A stretch of DNA of 64,000 nt from assembly GCF_018882445.1 (NCBI RefSeq), contig NZ_JACVOM010000004.1, forward strand, positions 186,001 to 250,000. Direction: 5' to 3'. The notes beneath the pieces are model-generated. The model was given only the letters and a program-made list of their open reading frames with translations. It searched no databases and had not been told where the DNA came from. The translations under genes and the position numbers were made by a program. The stretch's first letter is position 1. Every line of letters starts with the position of its first letter. Shown here piece by piece: positions 25,944 through 36,840 of this stretch. This DNA is from Polynucleobacter sp. 15G-AUS-farblos (GTDB lineage: Bacteria > Pseudomonadota > Gammaproteobacteria > Burkholderiales > Burkholderiaceae).

Positions 25944-26180
25944 TTATTTATTTACGTCTTTAGCGTGAACATCAACAGTTTTATCTGGAGTAGTTGCAGC
26001 ACTTTGTTGAATTTGCTCAGTTGTTTGATCTTTAGACTCTTCAGAGGTCTTCATGCCATCTTTAAAGCCTTTGACTGCACCGCCGAGGTCTTGGCCAATA
26101 TTGCGCAATTTCTTGGTACCAAATACCAACATCACGATGACCAACACAATTAACCAATGCCAAATACTAAATGAACCCAT
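25944..26180 (-). CDS. tatA: Sec-independent protein translocase TatA
   Basis: The pore-forming Tat subunit, 78 residues: short membrane helix [19 protein letters not shown] with FGxKKL hinge, amphipathic helix [19 protein letters not shown] and a hydrophilic tail. Length and motif separate it from TatB. It is 16 bp downstream of the HIT gene, in the run hisE-HIT-tatA-tatB-tatC. Confidence 0.96.
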   Translation of the reverse strand: MGSFSIWHWLIVLVIVMLVFGTKKLRNIGQDLGGAVKGFKDGMKTSEESKDQTTEQIQQSAATTPDKTVDVHAKDVNK

Positions 26181-26196
26181 TTTTAATCTCCTTGGA

Positions 26197-26553
26197 TTAT
26201 TTTTTCCAAGGGCGCGGACCGCCCATCACATGTAAATGCAAGTGATAAACCTCCTGCCCTCCATCTGCACCATTGTTCACCATCAATCTAAAGCCGCCAT
26301 CTTTACCGGGACGGCAACCCTGTTCTTTGGCAAGACGGGGTGCTAATTCCATCATTCTACCTAGCAAAGGTGCATCTATGCTTTCTGCTGACTCCAACAT
26401 GGGGATATGTTTTTTAGGAATCATCAAAAAATGCACCGGGGCTGCCGGGTTGATATCTTTAAACGCATAGATTCCCTCGTCCTCATACACCTTTTGGGAT
26501 GGGATCAGACCTTGAGAAATCTTACAAAACAAGCAATTAGGATCGTGAGACAT
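26197..26553 (-). CDS. HIT family protein (HinT-like purine nucleoside phosphoramidase)
   Basis: A 118-residue histidine-triad protein with the active-site HLHLH at 104-108 in [10 protein letters not shown], and the N-terminal [20 protein letters not shown] and [10 protein letters not shown] strands. HinT hydrolyses aminoacyl- and lysyl-AMP-type phosphoramidates. The Cys7/Cys10 pair may bind zinc as in other HIT proteins. It lies 3 bp after hisE. Confidence 0.95.
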   Translation of the reverse strand: MSHDPNCLFCKISQGLIPSQKVYEDEGIYAFKDINPAAPVHFLMIPKKHIPMLESAESIDAPLLGRMMELAPRLAKEQGCRPGKDGGFRLMVNNGADGGQEVYHLHLHVMGGPRPWKK

Positions 26554-26556
26554 GGC

Positions 26557-26958
26557 TTATTCCTTACCGGAGGCTTTTCTAGCAGCCTTTTCCTCAATAC
26601 CTGAGGTGCCCAAACGACGATCTAATTCCTCAATGACGTCCTCAGGACGTAAATTGAACTGGGATAGGGCTATCAAACAGTGAAACCACAGATCAGCCAT
26701 TTCGCCAACCAATAGCTTTTTCTGCTCAGGAGCCATATTAGAGCTGCGCACATCTTTGGCAGCCATGACTGCCTCAGTCGCCTCTTCGCCAATCTTTTTT
26801 AATATCCCATCGTCGCCCTTAGAAAAAAGCAGTGCAGTATAGGAAGTTTTAGGATCGGCCTGACCTGCTTTGAATGCGTCACGACGCTGATCAACGACAT
26901 CAGCCAAATGTGCGAATGCAGAATCCAAATTAGAGGGTTTATTTGTAGAGCTAGTCAT
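26557..26958 (-). CDS. hisE: Phosphoribosyl-ATP pyrophosphatase
   Basis: Second step of histidine biosynthesis, cleaving PR-ATP to PR-AMP. 133 residues of the MazG-like all-alpha fold, with [30 protein letters not shown] containing the metal-binding GEEATE, and [16 protein letters not shown] with the second acidic motif. It is 33 bp downstream of hisI and separate from it, as in most betaproteobacteria, whereas enterobacteria have a HisIE fusion. Confidence 0.96.
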   Translation of the reverse strand: MTSSTNKPSNLDSAFAHLADVVDQRRDAFKAGQADPKTSYTALLFSKGDDGILKKIGEEATEAVMAAKDVRSSNMAPEQKKLLVGEMADLWFHCLIALSQFNLRPEDVIEELDRRLGTSGIEEKAARKASGKE

Positions 26959-26991
26959 CAGTACATTTTATGTCTTTTATTGAGGCAAGTT

Positions 26992-27393
26992 TTACTTCTT
27001 ACCCTTAGATTCGTCTACCCAACTCGTACTTGCACAATCCCAACGCATGAAGAAACAGCTGTGCTCACCCGTATGACAAGCAATGCCATCTTTTTGCTCA
27101 ACCATTAATAAAATCGTATCGCCATCGCAATCTAAGTGAATTTCTTTAATCTTTTGGGTATGGCCAGACTCTTCACCTTTATGCCAAAGCTTCTGCCTTG
27201 AGCGAGTCCAGTAAACCGCTTCACCTAAACGCAAAGTAGCAAGCAAGGCATCACGATTCATCCAAGCCATCATTAAGATATCTTTGCTACCGACCTCTTG
27301 GGCAATCACAGGAACAAGTCCTTGCTCATTCCATGTCACCGCATCCAACCAAGGACCCGGTTGTAAACTTTCAATAGGGGTAAATGCGCTCAT
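26992..27393 (-). CDS. hisI: Phosphoribosyl-AMP cyclohydrolase
   Basis: Third step of histidine synthesis, opening the adenine ring of PR-AMP. The 133 residues include [50 protein letters not shown] (conserved SRxxLWxKGExSG), [14 protein letters not shown] with the metal-binding DCDxD and Cys, and the zinc-type [13 protein letters not shown]. It is 21 bp after hisF. Confidence 0.97.
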   Translation of the reverse strand: MSAFTPIESLQPGPWLDAVTWNEQGLVPVIAQEVGSKDILMMAWMNRDALLATLRLGEAVYWTRSRQKLWHKGEESGHTQKIKEIHLDCDGDTILLMVEQKDGIACHTGEHSCFFMRWDCASTSWVDESKGKK

Positions 27394-27414
27394 AGATCAA
27401 CTGTACATTGAATC

Positions 27415-28173
27415 TTAAATACGGACTGGAATTCCTTGAGAGGCCATATATTCTTTTGCTTCTTGAACTGTATATTCACCATAGTGAAAGATGCTGGCCG
27501 CTAATACTGCATCTGCATGACCTTTGGTAATTCCATCAACTAAATGCTGTAGATTGCCAACGCCCCCAGAAGCAATGACCGGAACACTTACAGCATCGCT
27601 TACTGCTGCAGTCAAAGAGAGATCAAAACCATCCTTACTTCCATCGCGATTCATACTCGTTAACAAGATCTCACCAGCACCTCGTTGAGCTACTTCTTTG
27701 GCCCACTCGACCACGTCTCTGCCAGAAGATGTTCGGCCTCCATGAGTAAATACCTCCCAATGACCAGCATCTGTTTGCTTAGCATCAATTGCAACCACAA
27801 TGCATTGAGAGCCATAGTAGGCAGCCGCATCTGAAACTAAATCGGGATTAGCTACCGCGGAAGAATTCATGCTCACTTTATCTGCACCTGCGTTGAGTAA
27901 ACGGCGCACATCTGCCACTGCACGCACACCACCACCAACGGTTAGGGGAATAAATACTTGAGAAGCAACATTTTCAATCATGTGCAGAATCAGATCGCGA
28001 CCATCTGAAGTCGCAGTGATATCCAAGAAGGTCAACTCATCAGCGCCTTGACCATCATAGCGACGAGCAATTTCTACTGGATCGCCTGCATCACGCAAGC
28101 CAACAAAGTTCACACCTTTCACCACACGCCCTGCAGTAACATCAAGGCAAGGAATAATTCTTTTGGTGAGCAC
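27415..28173 (-). CDS. hisF: Imidazole glycerol phosphate synthase, cyclase subunit
   Basis: Beta/alpha-barrel cyclase, 252 residues, making IGP and AICAR with ammonia from HisH. The catalytic Asp11 is in [15 protein letters not shown], and the second catalytic Asp in VVAIDAKQ. Phosphate sites are VGGGVR and ASGGVG. The start is GTG: the hisA stop and hisF start overlap as TAGTG, sharing one base, a strong sign of coupling. Confidence 0.97.
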   Translation of the reverse strand: MLTKRIIPCLDVTAGRVVKGVNFVGLRDAGDPVEIARRYDGQGADELTFLDITATSDGRDLILHMIENVASQVFIPLTVGGGVRAVADVRRLLNAGADKVSMNSSAVANPDLVSDAAAYYGSQCIVVAIDAKQTDAGHWEVFTHGGRTSSGRDVVEWAKEVAQRGAGEILLTSMNRDGSKDGFDLSLTAAVSDAVSVPVIASGGVGNLQHLVDGITKGHADAVLAASIFHYGEYTVQEAKEYMASQGIPVRI

Positions 28174-28934
28174 TAGATAATTTTCTTTGCGTATTTGAGT
28201 GTTAACTCATCAGCGTATTTTTGAGCGGCAGCTAAATCAAGATCGCCAGCATAAATGGAACGGCCGGCAATCACACCCATCACACCCTCTTCCTCAGCCT
28301 TGCATAATGCTTCAATATCCTGATTATTAGAGAGACCGCCACTGGCAATCACAGGAATGCGAATTGCTTGAGCCAACTTCATTGTCGCTTCGATGTTGAC
28401 GCCCTTGAGCATGCCATCGCGCCCAATATCAGTATAGATAATGGCCTCAACACCCCAGTCTTCAAATTTCTTGGCCAGATCGATAACTTCATGACCGGTT
28501 ATCTTGCTCCAGCCGTCTGTTGCCACTTTGCCATCGCGCGCATCCAAGCCAACCATGACATGGCCTGGGAATGCTGTGCAAGCATCCTGAACAAAACCCG
28601 GATTTTTTACTGCAGCAGTTCCAATAATGACAGTGCTGATACCGTCATCCAATAAACGTTCAATCGTTTCTAGATCACGAATCCCGCCACCCAGCTGCAC
28701 CGGAATTTCGTCGCCAACAGCTTTCAGAATCGATTTAATTGCAGACTCATTTTTGAGTTTGCCTGCAAACGCACCATTTAGATCCACTAGATGTAAACGA
28801 CGCGCGCCCTTACTAATCCAATGGCTAGCCATTGCACCGGGGTCCTCAGAAAAAACCGTGGCTTTATCCATATCACCTTGTTCTAGTCGAACACAGTGGC
28901 CGTCTTTAAGGTCAATTGCGGGAATCAGCAGCAT
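28173..28934 (-). CDS. hisA: ProFAR isomerase
   Basis: Fourth step of histidine synthesis (ProFAR to PRFAR), also a beta/alpha-barrel, 253 residues. Catalytic Asp8 lies in [15 protein letters not shown]; the second acid is in [15 protein letters not shown]. Phosphate motifs are QLGGGIRD and ASGGLSN. It starts 18 bp after hisH and overlaps hisF by one base. Confidence 0.97.
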   Translation of the reverse strand: MLLIPAIDLKDGHCVRLEQGDMDKATVFSEDPGAMASHWISKGARRLHLVDLNGAFAGKLKNESAIKSILKAVGDEIPVQLGGGIRDLETIERLLDDGISTVIIGTAAVKNPGFVQDACTAFPGHVMVGLDARDGKVATDGWSKITGHEVIDLAKKFEDWGVEAIIYTDIGRDGMLKGVNIEATMKLAQAIRIPVIASGGLSNNQDIEALCKAEEEGVMGVIAGRSIYAGDLDLAAAQKYADELTLKYAKKII

Positions 28935-28952
28935 AGCAAATGGTTAGAAATA

Positions 28953-29612
28953 TTAAGGTTGCCAAGAAACAAAATTTTTATAAAGCTTTAATCCGTATTC
29001 TGCACTTTTTTCAGGATGAAACTGTGTAGCAAAAATATTATCTCGCGCCACTGCAGAAGTAAACCAATCCCCATATTCGGTAGAACCCGCACAGTCTTCC
29101 TTGCGCTGCGGCACAACATAGTAGCTGTGTACAAAGTAAAAGCTCGTTAAATCAGGAATTCCGGCCCAAAGAGCGTGCTTCACATCTTGGCGAACCTGAT
29201 TCCAGCCCATATGAGGGACTTTGTAAGCCGATCCATCCGCTTGCTTTTGGCCGGCTAGTTCAAAACGGCGCACTTCACCCGGAATTAAGCCTAAGCATGC
29301 AGTCCATTGCTCTTGATTAGAGCGAACTTCAGCACTTTTATCAAAGAGCATTTGCTCGCCAACACAGACGCCAAGTAGTGGCTTAGTTTTAGATGCCTCG
29401 AGTAAGGCGTCTAGTAAACCCGACTCTTCAAGATGCTTCATGCAATCTGGCATGGCACCCTGGCCAGGTAAGACCACTCGATCTGCAGAGCGAATTTCTT
29501 CTGGCTGGTGCGCTATCAGCACATTGTCATCGGGAGCTACATGATGAAATGCTTGATAAACAGAACGTAAATTTCCCATTCCGTAATCGACGATCGCAAT
29601 TGTTTGCGCCAA
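28953..29612 (-). CDS. hisH: Imidazole glycerol phosphate synthase, glutamine amidotransferase subunit
   Basis: Class I glutamine amidotransferase supplying ammonia to HisF. 219 residues, with Cys83 nucleophile in [12 protein letters not shown] (the usual Met after Gly is Glu here), the oxyanion region [13 protein letters not shown], and the His/Glu pair in [13 protein letters not shown]. 51 bp after hisB. Confidence 0.97.
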   Translation of the reverse strand: MAQTIAIVDYGMGNLRSVYQAFHHVAPDDNVLIAHQPEEIRSADRVVLPGQGAMPDCMKHLEESGLLDALLEASKTKPLLGVCVGEQMLFDKSAEVRSNQEQWTACLGLIPGEVRRFELAGQKQADGSAYKVPHMGWNQVRQDVKHALWAGIPDLTSFYFVHSYYVVPQRKEDCAGSTEYGDWFTSAVARDNIFATQFHPEKSAEYGLKLYKNFVSWQP

Positions 29613-29663
29613 AGTTAGCCTATTGTCTGCTGTTGTCTACTGGGCAACTAAGAGGTGTCTAAA

Positions 29664-30251
29664 TTAGAGACTGCCTTTGGTTGAGGGAACAACACCGGAT
29701 GCGCGTGGATCAATCTCAAGCGCCATACGTAATGCACGGCCGAATGCCTTGAACACGGTTTCAATCTGATGGTGCGCATTAATACCGCGCAAATTATCAA
29801 TATGCAATGTCACGCCAGCATGATTTACAAAGCCGCGAAAGAACTCAATACTGAGATCCACATCGAAATCACCTACGCGTGAACGCGTGAATGGCACATT
29901 AAATTCCAAGCCAGGGCGACCTGAAAAATCGATCACTACACGAGATAGTGTTTCATCCAAAGGCACATAAGAGTGGCCATAGCGAGTAATCCCAGCCTTA
30001 TCCCCGACAGCCTTAGCAAAAGCTTGGCCCAGAGTAATGCCGACATCCTCAACAGTATGGTGATCATCAATATGGGTATCACCCTTTGCCACAACCTTAA
30101 GGTCAATCATGCCGTGACGGGCTATCTGATCGAGCATATGGTCTAAAAAGGGGACCCCTGAGGCTAGTTCAGCCTTTCCAGTGCCATCTAAATTGATAGC
30201 AATTTGAATTTTGGTTTCCGAAGTGTTTCGGGTAACGTCGGCTTGCCGCAT
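29664..30251 (-). CDS. hisB: Imidazoleglycerol-phosphate dehydratase
   Basis: Mn-dependent dehydratase, 195 residues, monofunctional (no phosphatase domain). The metal-binding repeats [11 protein letters not shown] and [11 protein letters not shown] are present, with a second set HAGVTLHI...[17 protein letters not shown]. The N-terminus [13 protein letters not shown] is standard. Because hisC upstream is in the opposite direction, hisB must use a promoter in the 116-bp gap 30252-30367, making it first gene of the hisBHAFIE-HIT-tatABC unit. Confidence 0.97.
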   Translation of the reverse strand: MRQADVTRNTSETKIQIAINLDGTGKAELASGVPFLDHMLDQIARHGMIDLKVVAKGDTHIDDHHTVEDVGITLGQAFAKAVGDKAGITRYGHSYVPLDETLSRVVIDFSGRPGLEFNVPFTRSRVGDFDVDLSIEFFRGFVNHAGVTLHIDNLRGINAHHQIETVFKAFGRALRMALEIDPRASGVVPSTKGSL

Positions 30252-30367
30252 GCTTCATTGCGCCGCGAGGCGAAGTGTTGATTGAAGCCTCATAATATCA
30301 TTCCTAGAAGACTTATAAATGCAGATATTGCCCAACTTTCTTTCTGACTATTGACCCGAGTACCCTA

Positions 30368-31435
30368 ATGAGCCGTTTTTGGAGCCCCGTCGTTCAAACT
30401 TTAACCCCCTATATCCCAGGGGAGCAGCCGCAAATGCAGCGCTTAGTGAAGCTCAATACAAATGAGAGTCCATATGGACCCTCTCCCAAAGCGCTCGCCG
30501 CAATCAATAGTCTGAATAATGAGGATTTGCGCCTATACCCAGATCCAGAGGGTGTTGCACTTAAAAAAGCGATTGCCACACTCCATGACCTAAATCCAAA
30601 CCAAGTTTTTTTAGGCAATGGCTCAGATGAAGTGTTAGCCCATGTTTTTGCGGGCCTACTAAAACAAAATAGACCTATTCAGTTTCCTGATATCACCTAT
30701 AGCTTTTACCCGGTCTACTGCAAGCTATTTGGTATCGACTATCAAACCGTCCCCTTAGGATCCGAGTTTGAAATTGATCCATCTACTTACAAACTACCCA
30801 ACGGTGGAATTATTTTTCCAAATCCGAATGCGCCCACTGGCAGATCTATTACTCGTGCAGATATTGAAAAACTACTTGCCCGCAATACAGACTCGGTCCT
30901 CGTTATAGATGAAGCTTACGTAGACTATGGCACTGAATCTTGCATTCCTCTTTTACGGGGCGACAAATGCCCAGAGAATCTTTTGGTAGTCCACACGCTT
31001 TCTAAATCAAGAGCGCTTGCTGGGCTCCGTGTTGGATTTGCCCTTGGACATCCTTCACTGATTGAAGGCTTGGAGCGAGTCAAAAATAGTTTTAACTCTT
31101 ACCCCCTGGGCCGCTTGGCACAAGCTGGGGCGGTCGCAGCGATTGAAGATCAAGCACATTTAGAGGCTAGCTCTCAGAAGGTAATTCAAACCCGAGAAAA
31201 GTTGGTTTCTCAATTGAAAGCCTTGGGTTTTGAAACCCTGCCATCAACAGCAAACTTTATTTTTACTCGTCATCCTCAGCATACTGGTGCAAAACTTTAT
31301 CAAGCATTGAGAGATCGCGGAATTATTGTGCGCCACTTCAAGTCACCACGTGTTGAAGAATTCTTGCGGATTACCATTGGTACCGACGAGCAAAGCAATG
31401 AGCTCGTTACAGCCCTACAAGAAATTCTTTCTTAA
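30368..31435 (+). CDS. hisC: Histidinol-phosphate aminotransferase
   Basis: PLP-dependent class I/II aminotransferase, 355 residues, converting imidazole acetol phosphate to histidinol phosphate. Marks are [12 protein letters not shown] (29-40), [10 protein letters not shown] (81-90), [20 protein letters not shown] and the PLP Lys213 in [16 protein letters not shown]. Orientation is opposite to hisB and hisD on either side, so it is inverted within the histidine cluster. It has its own upstream region (30252-30367) and ends 12 bp from the convergent hisD. No frame damage is seen. Confidence 0.96.
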   Translation: MSRFWSPVVQTLTPYIPGEQPQMQRLVKLNTNESPYGPSPKALAAINSLNNEDLRLYPDPEGVALKKAIATLHDLNPNQVFLGNGSDEVLAHVFAGLLKQNRPIQFPDITYSFYPVYCKLFGIDYQTVPLGSEFEIDPSTYKLPNGGIIFPNPNAPTGRSITRADIEKLLARNTDSVLVIDEAYVDYGTESCIPLLRGDKCPENLLVVHTLSKSRALAGLRVGFALGHPSLIEGLERVKNSFNSYPLGRLAQAGAVAAIEDQAHLEASSQKVIQTREKLVSQLKALGFETLPSTANFIFTRHPQHTGAKLYQALRDRGIIVRHFKSPRVEEFLRITIGTDEQSNELVTALQEILS

Positions 31436-31447
31436 GAAAAATCTAAT

Positions 31448-32773
31448 TTATTTTTTGAGGCGCATCTCAGCAGCACGAGCGTGCGCTTGCAAGCCTTCAC
31501 CGTGCGCGAGAGTGCTAGCAACCTGGCCTAAAGTTTGAGCCCCTGCCTCACTCACCTCAATCATGCTCGAGCGCTTAATAAAGTCATAGACACCCAAAGG
31601 GGATGAGAAGCGTGCAGTTCGCGCAGTAGGTAGAACGTGATTTGGGCCGGCACAATAATCACCTAGTGATTCACTGGTGTAGTTACCCATGAAAATAGCG
31701 CCTGCATGACGAATCTGATCAGCCCATTTGCGAGGCTCAGCAGCACAGATTTCTAGATGTTCGGCGGCAATGGCATTAGCAATCTCGCAAGCCTCGCTCA
31801 TATCTTTTACTTGAATCAATAATGCGCGATTTCTTAAAGAGACTTCTATTACCTTAGATCTCGGCATCTCCGGCAAGAGTCGATCAATACTGGCTTGCAC
31901 ATTCTCAATATAGCCAGCATCAGGGCAAAGCAAAATGGATTGAGCCTGTTCATCATGTTCTGCTTGCGAGAACAAATCCATTGCAACCCAATCTGGATCA
32001 GTCGTTCCATCACACAGCACCAGAATCTCTGATGGACCAGCAATCATGTCAATACCAACGATGCCAAATACCCTACGCTTCGCTGCAGCTACGTAAGCAT
32101 TGCCTGGCCCCACGATCTTATCGACCGAAGGAATTGTCTTAGTACCAAAGGCTAAAGCACCCACTGCTTGTGCGCCACCAATCGTGAAAACGCGATCAAC
32201 GCCTGCTAAGTGAGCAGCCGCCAATACCAATGAATTACGAGCGCCGTCTGGAGTAGGCACCACCATCACCACCTCTTGGACTCCCGCAACCTTTGCTGGA
32301 ATCGCATTCATCAAAACAGAGGATGGGTAGGCTGCTTTGCCGCCAGGAACATAAATTCCCACACGGTCGAGCGGAGTCACTTTTTGACCTAAACGCGTGC
32401 CGTCCGCTTCTTCATATTCCCAAGAATGACACCCCGCTTCAATCTTTTGCTTCTCGTGATAAGCCCGCACCCTTTGAGCGGCGACATCCAAAGCATTTTT
32501 TTGCTCTACTGGTAAAGCTTTGTAAGCTTGCTCTAATTCACTGCGGGCAATTTCTAATTCAGAAACGCTAGCAACATTTAAGCGGTCAAACTGTTTAGTG
32601 AAGTTCAACACCGCTGCGTCGCCCTGAGACTTCACTGCTGCCAGAATCTTCTGTACAGCTGCATCAATCGCCTCATCATCGGCCATGGGTAATGAAAGGC
32701 TAGATAACAAAGTATCTTTAAAGCCTGCATCCAGACTATTGAGGCGCTTTACTTTAATGGGTGCAAAAGACAT
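31448..32773 (-). CDS. hisD: Histidinol dehydrogenase
   Basis: Zn- and NAD-dependent enzyme for the last two steps of histidine synthesis, 441 residues. Seen are [80 protein letters not shown] (zinc ligands Gln/His) and EHLEI with a catalytic Glu-His, plus [12 protein letters not shown]. It starts 11 bp after hisG and converges on hisC. Confidence 0.97.
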   Translation of the reverse strand: MSFAPIKVKRLNSLDAGFKDTLLSSLSLPMADDEAIDAAVQKILAAVKSQGDAAVLNFTKQFDRLNVASVSELEIARSELEQAYKALPVEQKNALDVAAQRVRAYHEKQKIEAGCHSWEYEEADGTRLGQKVTPLDRVGIYVPGGKAAYPSSVLMNAIPAKVAGVQEVVMVVPTPDGARNSLVLAAAHLAGVDRVFTIGGAQAVGALAFGTKTIPSVDKIVGPGNAYVAAAKRRVFGIVGIDMIAGPSEILVLCDGTTDPDWVAMDLFSQAEHDEQAQSILLCPDAGYIENVQASIDRLLPEMPRSKVIEVSLRNRALLIQVKDMSEACEIANAIAAEHLEICAAEPRKWADQIRHAGAIFMGNYTSESLGDYCAGPNHVLPTARTARFSSPLGVYDFIKRSSMIEVSEAGAQTLGQVASTLAHGEGLQAHARAAEMRLKK

Positions 32774-32784
32774 TTGAATAAGGC

Positions 32785-33411
32785 TTACTTCAGTAATTCA
32801 AAAATAGGCTGAAGTTGCGCACGCTTGCGTTTATAAGAAGCTTGGTTAACTACTAAGCGCGCGCTGATATCCGCAATCGGCTCAACCTCAATCAATCCAT
32901 TGGCACGCAAAGTATTGCCGGTAGAGACGAGATCAACAATGGCATCCGCCAAGCCAACTAATGGTGCCAGCTCCATCGAACCATAGAGTTGAATGGTGTC
33001 AATGTGTACGCCTTTATTAGCAAAGTGCTCTCTTGCACAATTGACATACTTGGTAGCCACCTTTAATCGGGAGCCTTGTTTGACTGCGGCTTCGTAATCA
33101 AATCCTTCGCGCACTGCGACTGACATACGGCATTTGGCTATATCTAAGTCGAAAGGAACATATAAGCCATCCGTACCTTTTTCCATCAGAACGTCTAGGC
33201 CCGCAACCCCAAAGTCAGCGCCACCAAATTGCACATAAGTAGGCACATCTGAGGCGCGCACAATAATTAAACGCACATCAGAGTTAGAGGTTTCAATAAT
33301 GAGTTTGCGTGACTTTTCTGGATCCTCAAGCGGCACAATTCCGACCTTGGATAAGATCTGCGCCGTTTCTTCAAAGATGCGCCCTTTAGATAGGGCCAGA
33401 GTCAATTTCAT
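32785..33411 (-). CDS. hisG: ATP phosphoribosyltransferase, short (HisZ-dependent) form
   Basis: First, feedback-regulated step of histidine synthesis. At 208 residues it lacks the C-terminal ACT-like regulatory domain of the 290-300-residue form and so should need HisZ as regulatory partner; hisZ is not in this window. Marks are [42 protein letters not shown] with the PRPP-binding loop. It lies 20 bp after murA, at the end of a long minus-strand series. Confidence 0.96.
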   Translation of the reverse strand: MKLTLALSKGRIFEETAQILSKVGIVPLEDPEKSRKLIIETSNSDVRLIIVRASDVPTYVQFGGADFGVAGLDVLMEKGTDGLYVPFDLDIAKCRMSVAVREGFDYEAAVKQGSRLKVATKYVNCAREHFANKGVHIDTIQLYGSMELAPLVGLADAIVDLVSTGNTLRANGLIEVEPIADISARLVVNQASYKRKRAQLQPIFELLK

Positions 33412-33431
33412 GGACTAATTATCCACCAGGC

Positions 33432-34706
33432 TTACTTTATGCGCTGAATATTGGCCCCTAGGAGGGTCAACTTTTGCTCCATGCGGTCATATCCACGGTC
33501 TAAGTGATAAATCCGATCCACCTGAGTTTCACCTTGGGCCGCTAAACCGGCGATGACCAAGCTGGCCGAAGCTCGTAAATCAGTAGCCATCACAATCGCT
33601 CCTGAGAGCTTCTCTTCACCTTGAACTATGGCTGTATTGCCCTCAATCGCAATATCTGCACCCAAGCGATTGAGCTCTTGAACGTGCATAAAACGATTCT
33701 CAAAAATAGTCTCAGTAATAGTAGAGGCGCCACTTGCAATGGCATTGACTGCCATTAACTGGGCCTGCATATCGGTTGGAAACGCTGGGTATTCAGAAGT
33801 GCGAAAGCTTACTGCCTTAGGTCTAGCTTGCATCGAGGCCTTAATCCAATCAGGACCCACTTCCATTTTTAAACCCGCATCCTTGAGTTTAACGATGACA
33901 GCATCCAAAGTATCAGGACGGCAATGTTTAACTAATATCTCTCCGCCAGCCGCAGCAACAGCGCATAAGAAAGTGCCTGCCTCAATACGATCAGGAATAA
34001 CCGCATGCTCTGCACCATGGAGTTTTTCTACGCCTTCAATGACCAATCGATCGCTACCAATCCCCGTAATTTTTGCACCCATCTTCACTAATAGCTCAGC
34101 AAGATCACCGACCTCTGGTTCGCGCGCAGCATTTTCGAGAATAGTTGTACCTGAAGCTAGTGTGGCAGCCATTAGCAAATTCTCAGTACCGGTTACGGTA
34201 ATCATGTCTGTCAAAATCGATGCGCCTTTTAAACGCTCTAGCGGTGGTTTCGTTTCTGCTTGTATGTAACCACTTTTAATCTTGATGGTCGCGCCCATAG
34301 CTTTCAAGCCTTTAATATGCTGATCGACAGGACGTGCGCCAATAGCGCAGCCACCAGGCAATGAAACTTTTGCACTATGCATTCTGGCCAGCAATGGGCC
34401 CAATACCAAAATGGAAGCACGCATGGTTTTCACCATCTCATATGTCGCCTCTGAACTCTTGATATCAGCAGCATTTAAAACAAGATGACTGCGATCACCT
34501 GCATCCGGAAAGCTCACAGTCACTCCAATTTCTTGGAGAAGTTTGAGCATCGTACGAACATCCTGCAAATCAGGAACATTGCGTAAGACAATCGGCTGAT
34601 CCGTTAATAGACAAGCACACAGAATGGGTAAGGCTGCGTTCTTTGCGCCGGCAATGACCACCTCACCATTTAGCGGTGTTCCGCCAACCATTCTTAATTT
34701 ATCCAT
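33432..34706 (-). CDS. murA: UDP-N-acetylglucosamine 1-carboxyvinyltransferase
   Basis: Transfers enolpyruvate from PEP to UDP-GlcNAc, the first committed step of peptidoglycan synthesis. 424 residues with Lys22 in GAKNAALP and the catalytic, fosfomycin-targeted Cys120 in [26 protein letters not shown] and [16 protein letters not shown] are also present. 47 bp after the IbaG-like gene and 20 bp before hisG. Confidence 0.98.
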   Translation of the reverse strand: MDKLRMVGGTPLNGEVVIAGAKNAALPILCACLLTDQPIVLRNVPDLQDVRTMLKLLQEIGVTVSFPDAGDRSHLVLNAADIKSSEATYEMVKTMRASILVLGPLLARMHSAKVSLPGGCAIGARPVDQHIKGLKAMGATIKIKSGYIQAETKPPLERLKGASILTDMITVTGTENLLMAATLASGTTILENAAREPEVGDLAELLVKMGAKITGIGSDRLVIEGVEKLHGAEHAVIPDRIEAGTFLCAVAAAGGEILVKHCRPDTLDAVIVKLKDAGLKMEVGPDWIKASMQARPKAVSFRTSEYPAFPTDMQAQLMAVNAIASGASTITETIFENRFMHVQELNRLGADIAIEGNTAIVQGEEKLSGAIVMATDLRASASLVIAGLAAQGETQVDRIYHLDRGYDRMEQKLTLLGANIQRIK

Positions 34707-34753
34707 GAAACGATTCCAGTAAAAACTTTTTTGTAATAAAGAGTAAGCGTATT

Positions 34754-35002
34754 TTATGCGGCAGGATTCTGAGCAAACTCTTCTGGGGTAAAGGCCTTAA
34801 TTGATAAAGCATGAACTTCGGCTTTCATGCGATCACCCATTGCGCCGTACACCAATTGATGACGCTGTATCAAGCGCTTGCCTTCAAACTGTGGACTGAC
34901 TATCGTTGCAAAAAAATGCTGTCCATCACCTTCTACCTGGATATGGGTGCAGTCAATTCCCTGTTTGATGTAGCCCTCGATCTGTTCTGGGGTTGGAAAC
35001 AT
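34754..35002 (-). CDS. ibaG: BolA family protein, IbaG-like
   Basis: An 82-residue BolA-fold protein with [54 protein letters not shown], containing the conserved His-bearing KRxxRHQxVY strand-helix used to bind a [2Fe-2S] cluster with monothiol glutaredoxins. Position immediately before murA is the usual place of ibaG. A Grx4 partner candidate is encoded at 5426. Confidence 0.9.
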   Translation of the reverse strand: MFPTPEQIEGYIKQGIDCTHIQVEGDGQHFFATIVSPQFEGKRLIQRHQLVYGAMGDRMKAEVHALSIKAFTPEEFAQNPAA

Positions 35003-35013
35003 TGAATTCTCCT

Positions 35014-35802
35014 TTAATGTCTGAGCTTATAGCCCTTTTGCAGCATTCTTAAGGCAATCACTGAGACTACGATAAAGAATGAGCCCACGATTGCTAGGCT
35101 AGTCCATGGGGAAATATCTGATACCCCAAAAAAGCCAAAACGAAATCCATCAATCATGTAGAAAAAGGGATTGAAATGCGACACCACTTGCCATGCTGGT
35201 GGCAAAGAGTGAATGGAATAGAACACTCCAGACAGCATGGTTGCTGGCATGATAAAAAAGTTCTGAAATGCGGCAAGCTGGTCATATTTGTCAGCCCAGA
35301 TACCAGCGATCAAACCTAGGCTTCCTAAAATAGCGGCGCCTAAAAAGGCAAAAGTCAAAATCCACAGGGGGTATTCAATACTGGGCAATCCATACCAGGC
35401 GGTGATTAAAAAGACACCGAGGCCCACAACAATACCCCGAAATACGGCAGCCAATATATATGCCGCATAAAACTCAAAGTGACTCAATGGGGCCAGCAAC
35501 ACAAACACCAAGTTACCTGTCACCTTTGATTGAATTAACGAAGATGAAGTATTGGCAAAAGCGTTTTGCAGCACTGTCATCATGACTAGGCCGGGAATTA
35601 AAAAGGCGGTGTAACTAAGGCGGCCATAAATTTCCTTGCCTTCAAGCACGTGACCAAAAATCATCAGGTACAAAATAGCAGTAAGCACTGGTGCTGCTAC
35701 AGTTTGGAAGGCCACCTTATAAAAACGCTTAATCTCTTTACGTAGTAGCGTTGGAAAACCGCTGCCGTATTCCAAGATAGGTTTATTCAGGGCATTTTTC
35801 AT
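35014..35802 (-). CDS. ABC-2 type transporter permease (YadH-like)
   Basis: A 262-residue inner-membrane protein with six predicted helices. It has the ABC-2 pattern LRKEIKRFYKVAFQTVAAPVLTAILYLMIFGHVL, FLIPGLVMMTVLQNAF and the conserved PATMLSGVFYSIHSLPPAWQVVSHFNPFFYMIDGFR. Substrate unknown. Its start overlaps the stop of the ATPase gene by 4 bp (ATGA). Located between mlaB and ibaG, as in other Burkholderiales. Confidence 0.9.
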   Translation of the reverse strand: MKNALNKPILEYGSGFPTLLRKEIKRFYKVAFQTVAAPVLTAILYLMIFGHVLEGKEIYGRLSYTAFLIPGLVMMTVLQNAFANTSSSLIQSKVTGNLVFVLLAPLSHFEFYAAYILAAVFRGIVVGLGVFLITAWYGLPSIEYPLWILTFAFLGAAILGSLGLIAGIWADKYDQLAAFQNFFIMPATMLSGVFYSIHSLPPAWQVVSHFNPFFYMIDGFRFGFFGVSDISPWTSLAIVGSFFIVVSVIALRMLQKGYKLRH

Positions 35803-36551
35803 AAAGCACCGCCCGACATAATATTGACAAAGACATCTTCTAAATCCGTCTTACCTTCTCCATCTTTTTTAACCGAACCATAGCGAGTCAATAAATTTGC
35901 TGTGGTATCCAACGCGACGATCTTGCCTTGCTTTAGCATGGCAATGCGTTGACACAATGCTTCGGCTTCTTCTAAGTAATGCGTAGTCAACACAATCGTA
36001 TGGCCATCTTGATTTAGTCTGCTAATGAATTGCCATAGGGATTGACGAAGCTCCACATCAACACCAGCAGTGGGCTCATCCAGAATAATGACGGGTGGCC
36101 GATGTACTAAGGCTTGAGCCACCAATACACGACGCTTCATGCCGCCTGACAAGGAGCGCATATTGCTATCCGCTTTATTAGTGAGATCAAGATTGGCCAT
36201 GATTTCATCAATCCATGCATCGTTATTGCGAATCCCAAAATAACCTGACTGAAAACGCAAGGTCTCACGTACTGTAAAGAAAGGATCAAAAACCAATTCT
36301 TGTGGAACAACGCCAAGCATCCTTCGCGCATCACGAAAGCCCTTTTGAACGTCAGCCCCCATAATGGCTGCATGCCCGCGATCAGGCCTTACCAAGCCAG
36401 CCAAAATAGAAATTAAGGTGGTTTTACCGGCGCCATTAGGGCCCAGTAAACCAAAAAATTCCCCCGGCTCAATCCCCAAGGTAACATCATCAAGCGCTGT
36501 TAAGGCTCCATAATTTTTGGTGATATTTTTAATCGATATCGCTTGATGCAT
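35799..36551 (-). CDS. ABC transporter ATP-binding protein (YadG-like)
   Basis: A 250-residue ATPase for the adjoining ABC-2 permease. Walker A is GPNGAGKTT, the Q-loop GVVPQELVFDPFFTVRETL, the signature LSGGMKRRVLVAQAL, Walker B PVIILDEPTAGVD and the switch His in TTHYLEEAE. It follows mlaB by 4 bp. The exported substrate is not known. Confidence 0.92.
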   Translation of the reverse strand: MHQAISIKNITKNYGALTALDDVTLGIEPGEFFGLLGPNGAGKTTLISILAGLVRPDRGHAAIMGADVQKGFRDARRMLGVVPQELVFDPFFTVRETLRFQSGYFGIRNNDAWIDEIMANLDLTNKADSNMRSLSGGMKRRVLVAQALVHRPPVIILDEPTAGVDVELRQSLWQFISRLNQDGHTIVLTTHYLEEAEALCQRIAMLKQGKIVALDTTANLLTRYGSVKKDGEGKTDLEDVFVNIMSGGAL

Positions 36552-36555
36552 GCGC

Positions 36556-36813
36556 TTACAAACCTAGCAAAGCAGAGACGCCATACACACCAGCCAATAC
36601 TTTTAATTTTTCAGGGGCATGCTCTACCACTAGAGACTGGCTATTCGCCTGCAAGGTTTTTTGCCAGGCTAATAGCACTGTCAGCACGGTTGAATCAAAA
36701 TCTTTTAGCGCAGAACAATCTACTCTACTTAATTCAGAAAGATTGGATAGGCCCTCTTGTTGAAGCTGCAAGACATTTTCCTGCGTCACTACTTGAGGTA
36801 AACAAAAGGGCAT
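36556..36813 (-). CDS. mlaB: STAS-domain protein, Mla complex subunit MlaB
   Basis: An 85-residue STAS-fold protein. The sequence is divergent, but the strand-helix RVDCSALKDFDSTVLTVLLAW matches the conserved STAS segment (D-x-S-x-x) of MlaB, which binds and stabilises MlaF. Position after mlaC supports the name. The start at 36813 follows mlaC by 27 bp. Confidence 0.82.
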   Translation of the reverse strand: MPFCLPQVVTQENVLQLQQEGLSNLSELSRVDCSALKDFDSTVLTVLLAWQKTLQANSQSLVVEHAPEKLKVLAGVYGVSALLGL

Positions 36814-36840
36814 TATTTTTTGATTTCTATTTAGATGGGC

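Noticed and set aside
33739..34269. Plus-strand frame of 176 codons within murA
   Set aside because: Antisense to a highly conserved gene; composition is that of a shadow frame rich in Ser, Ala and Pro.
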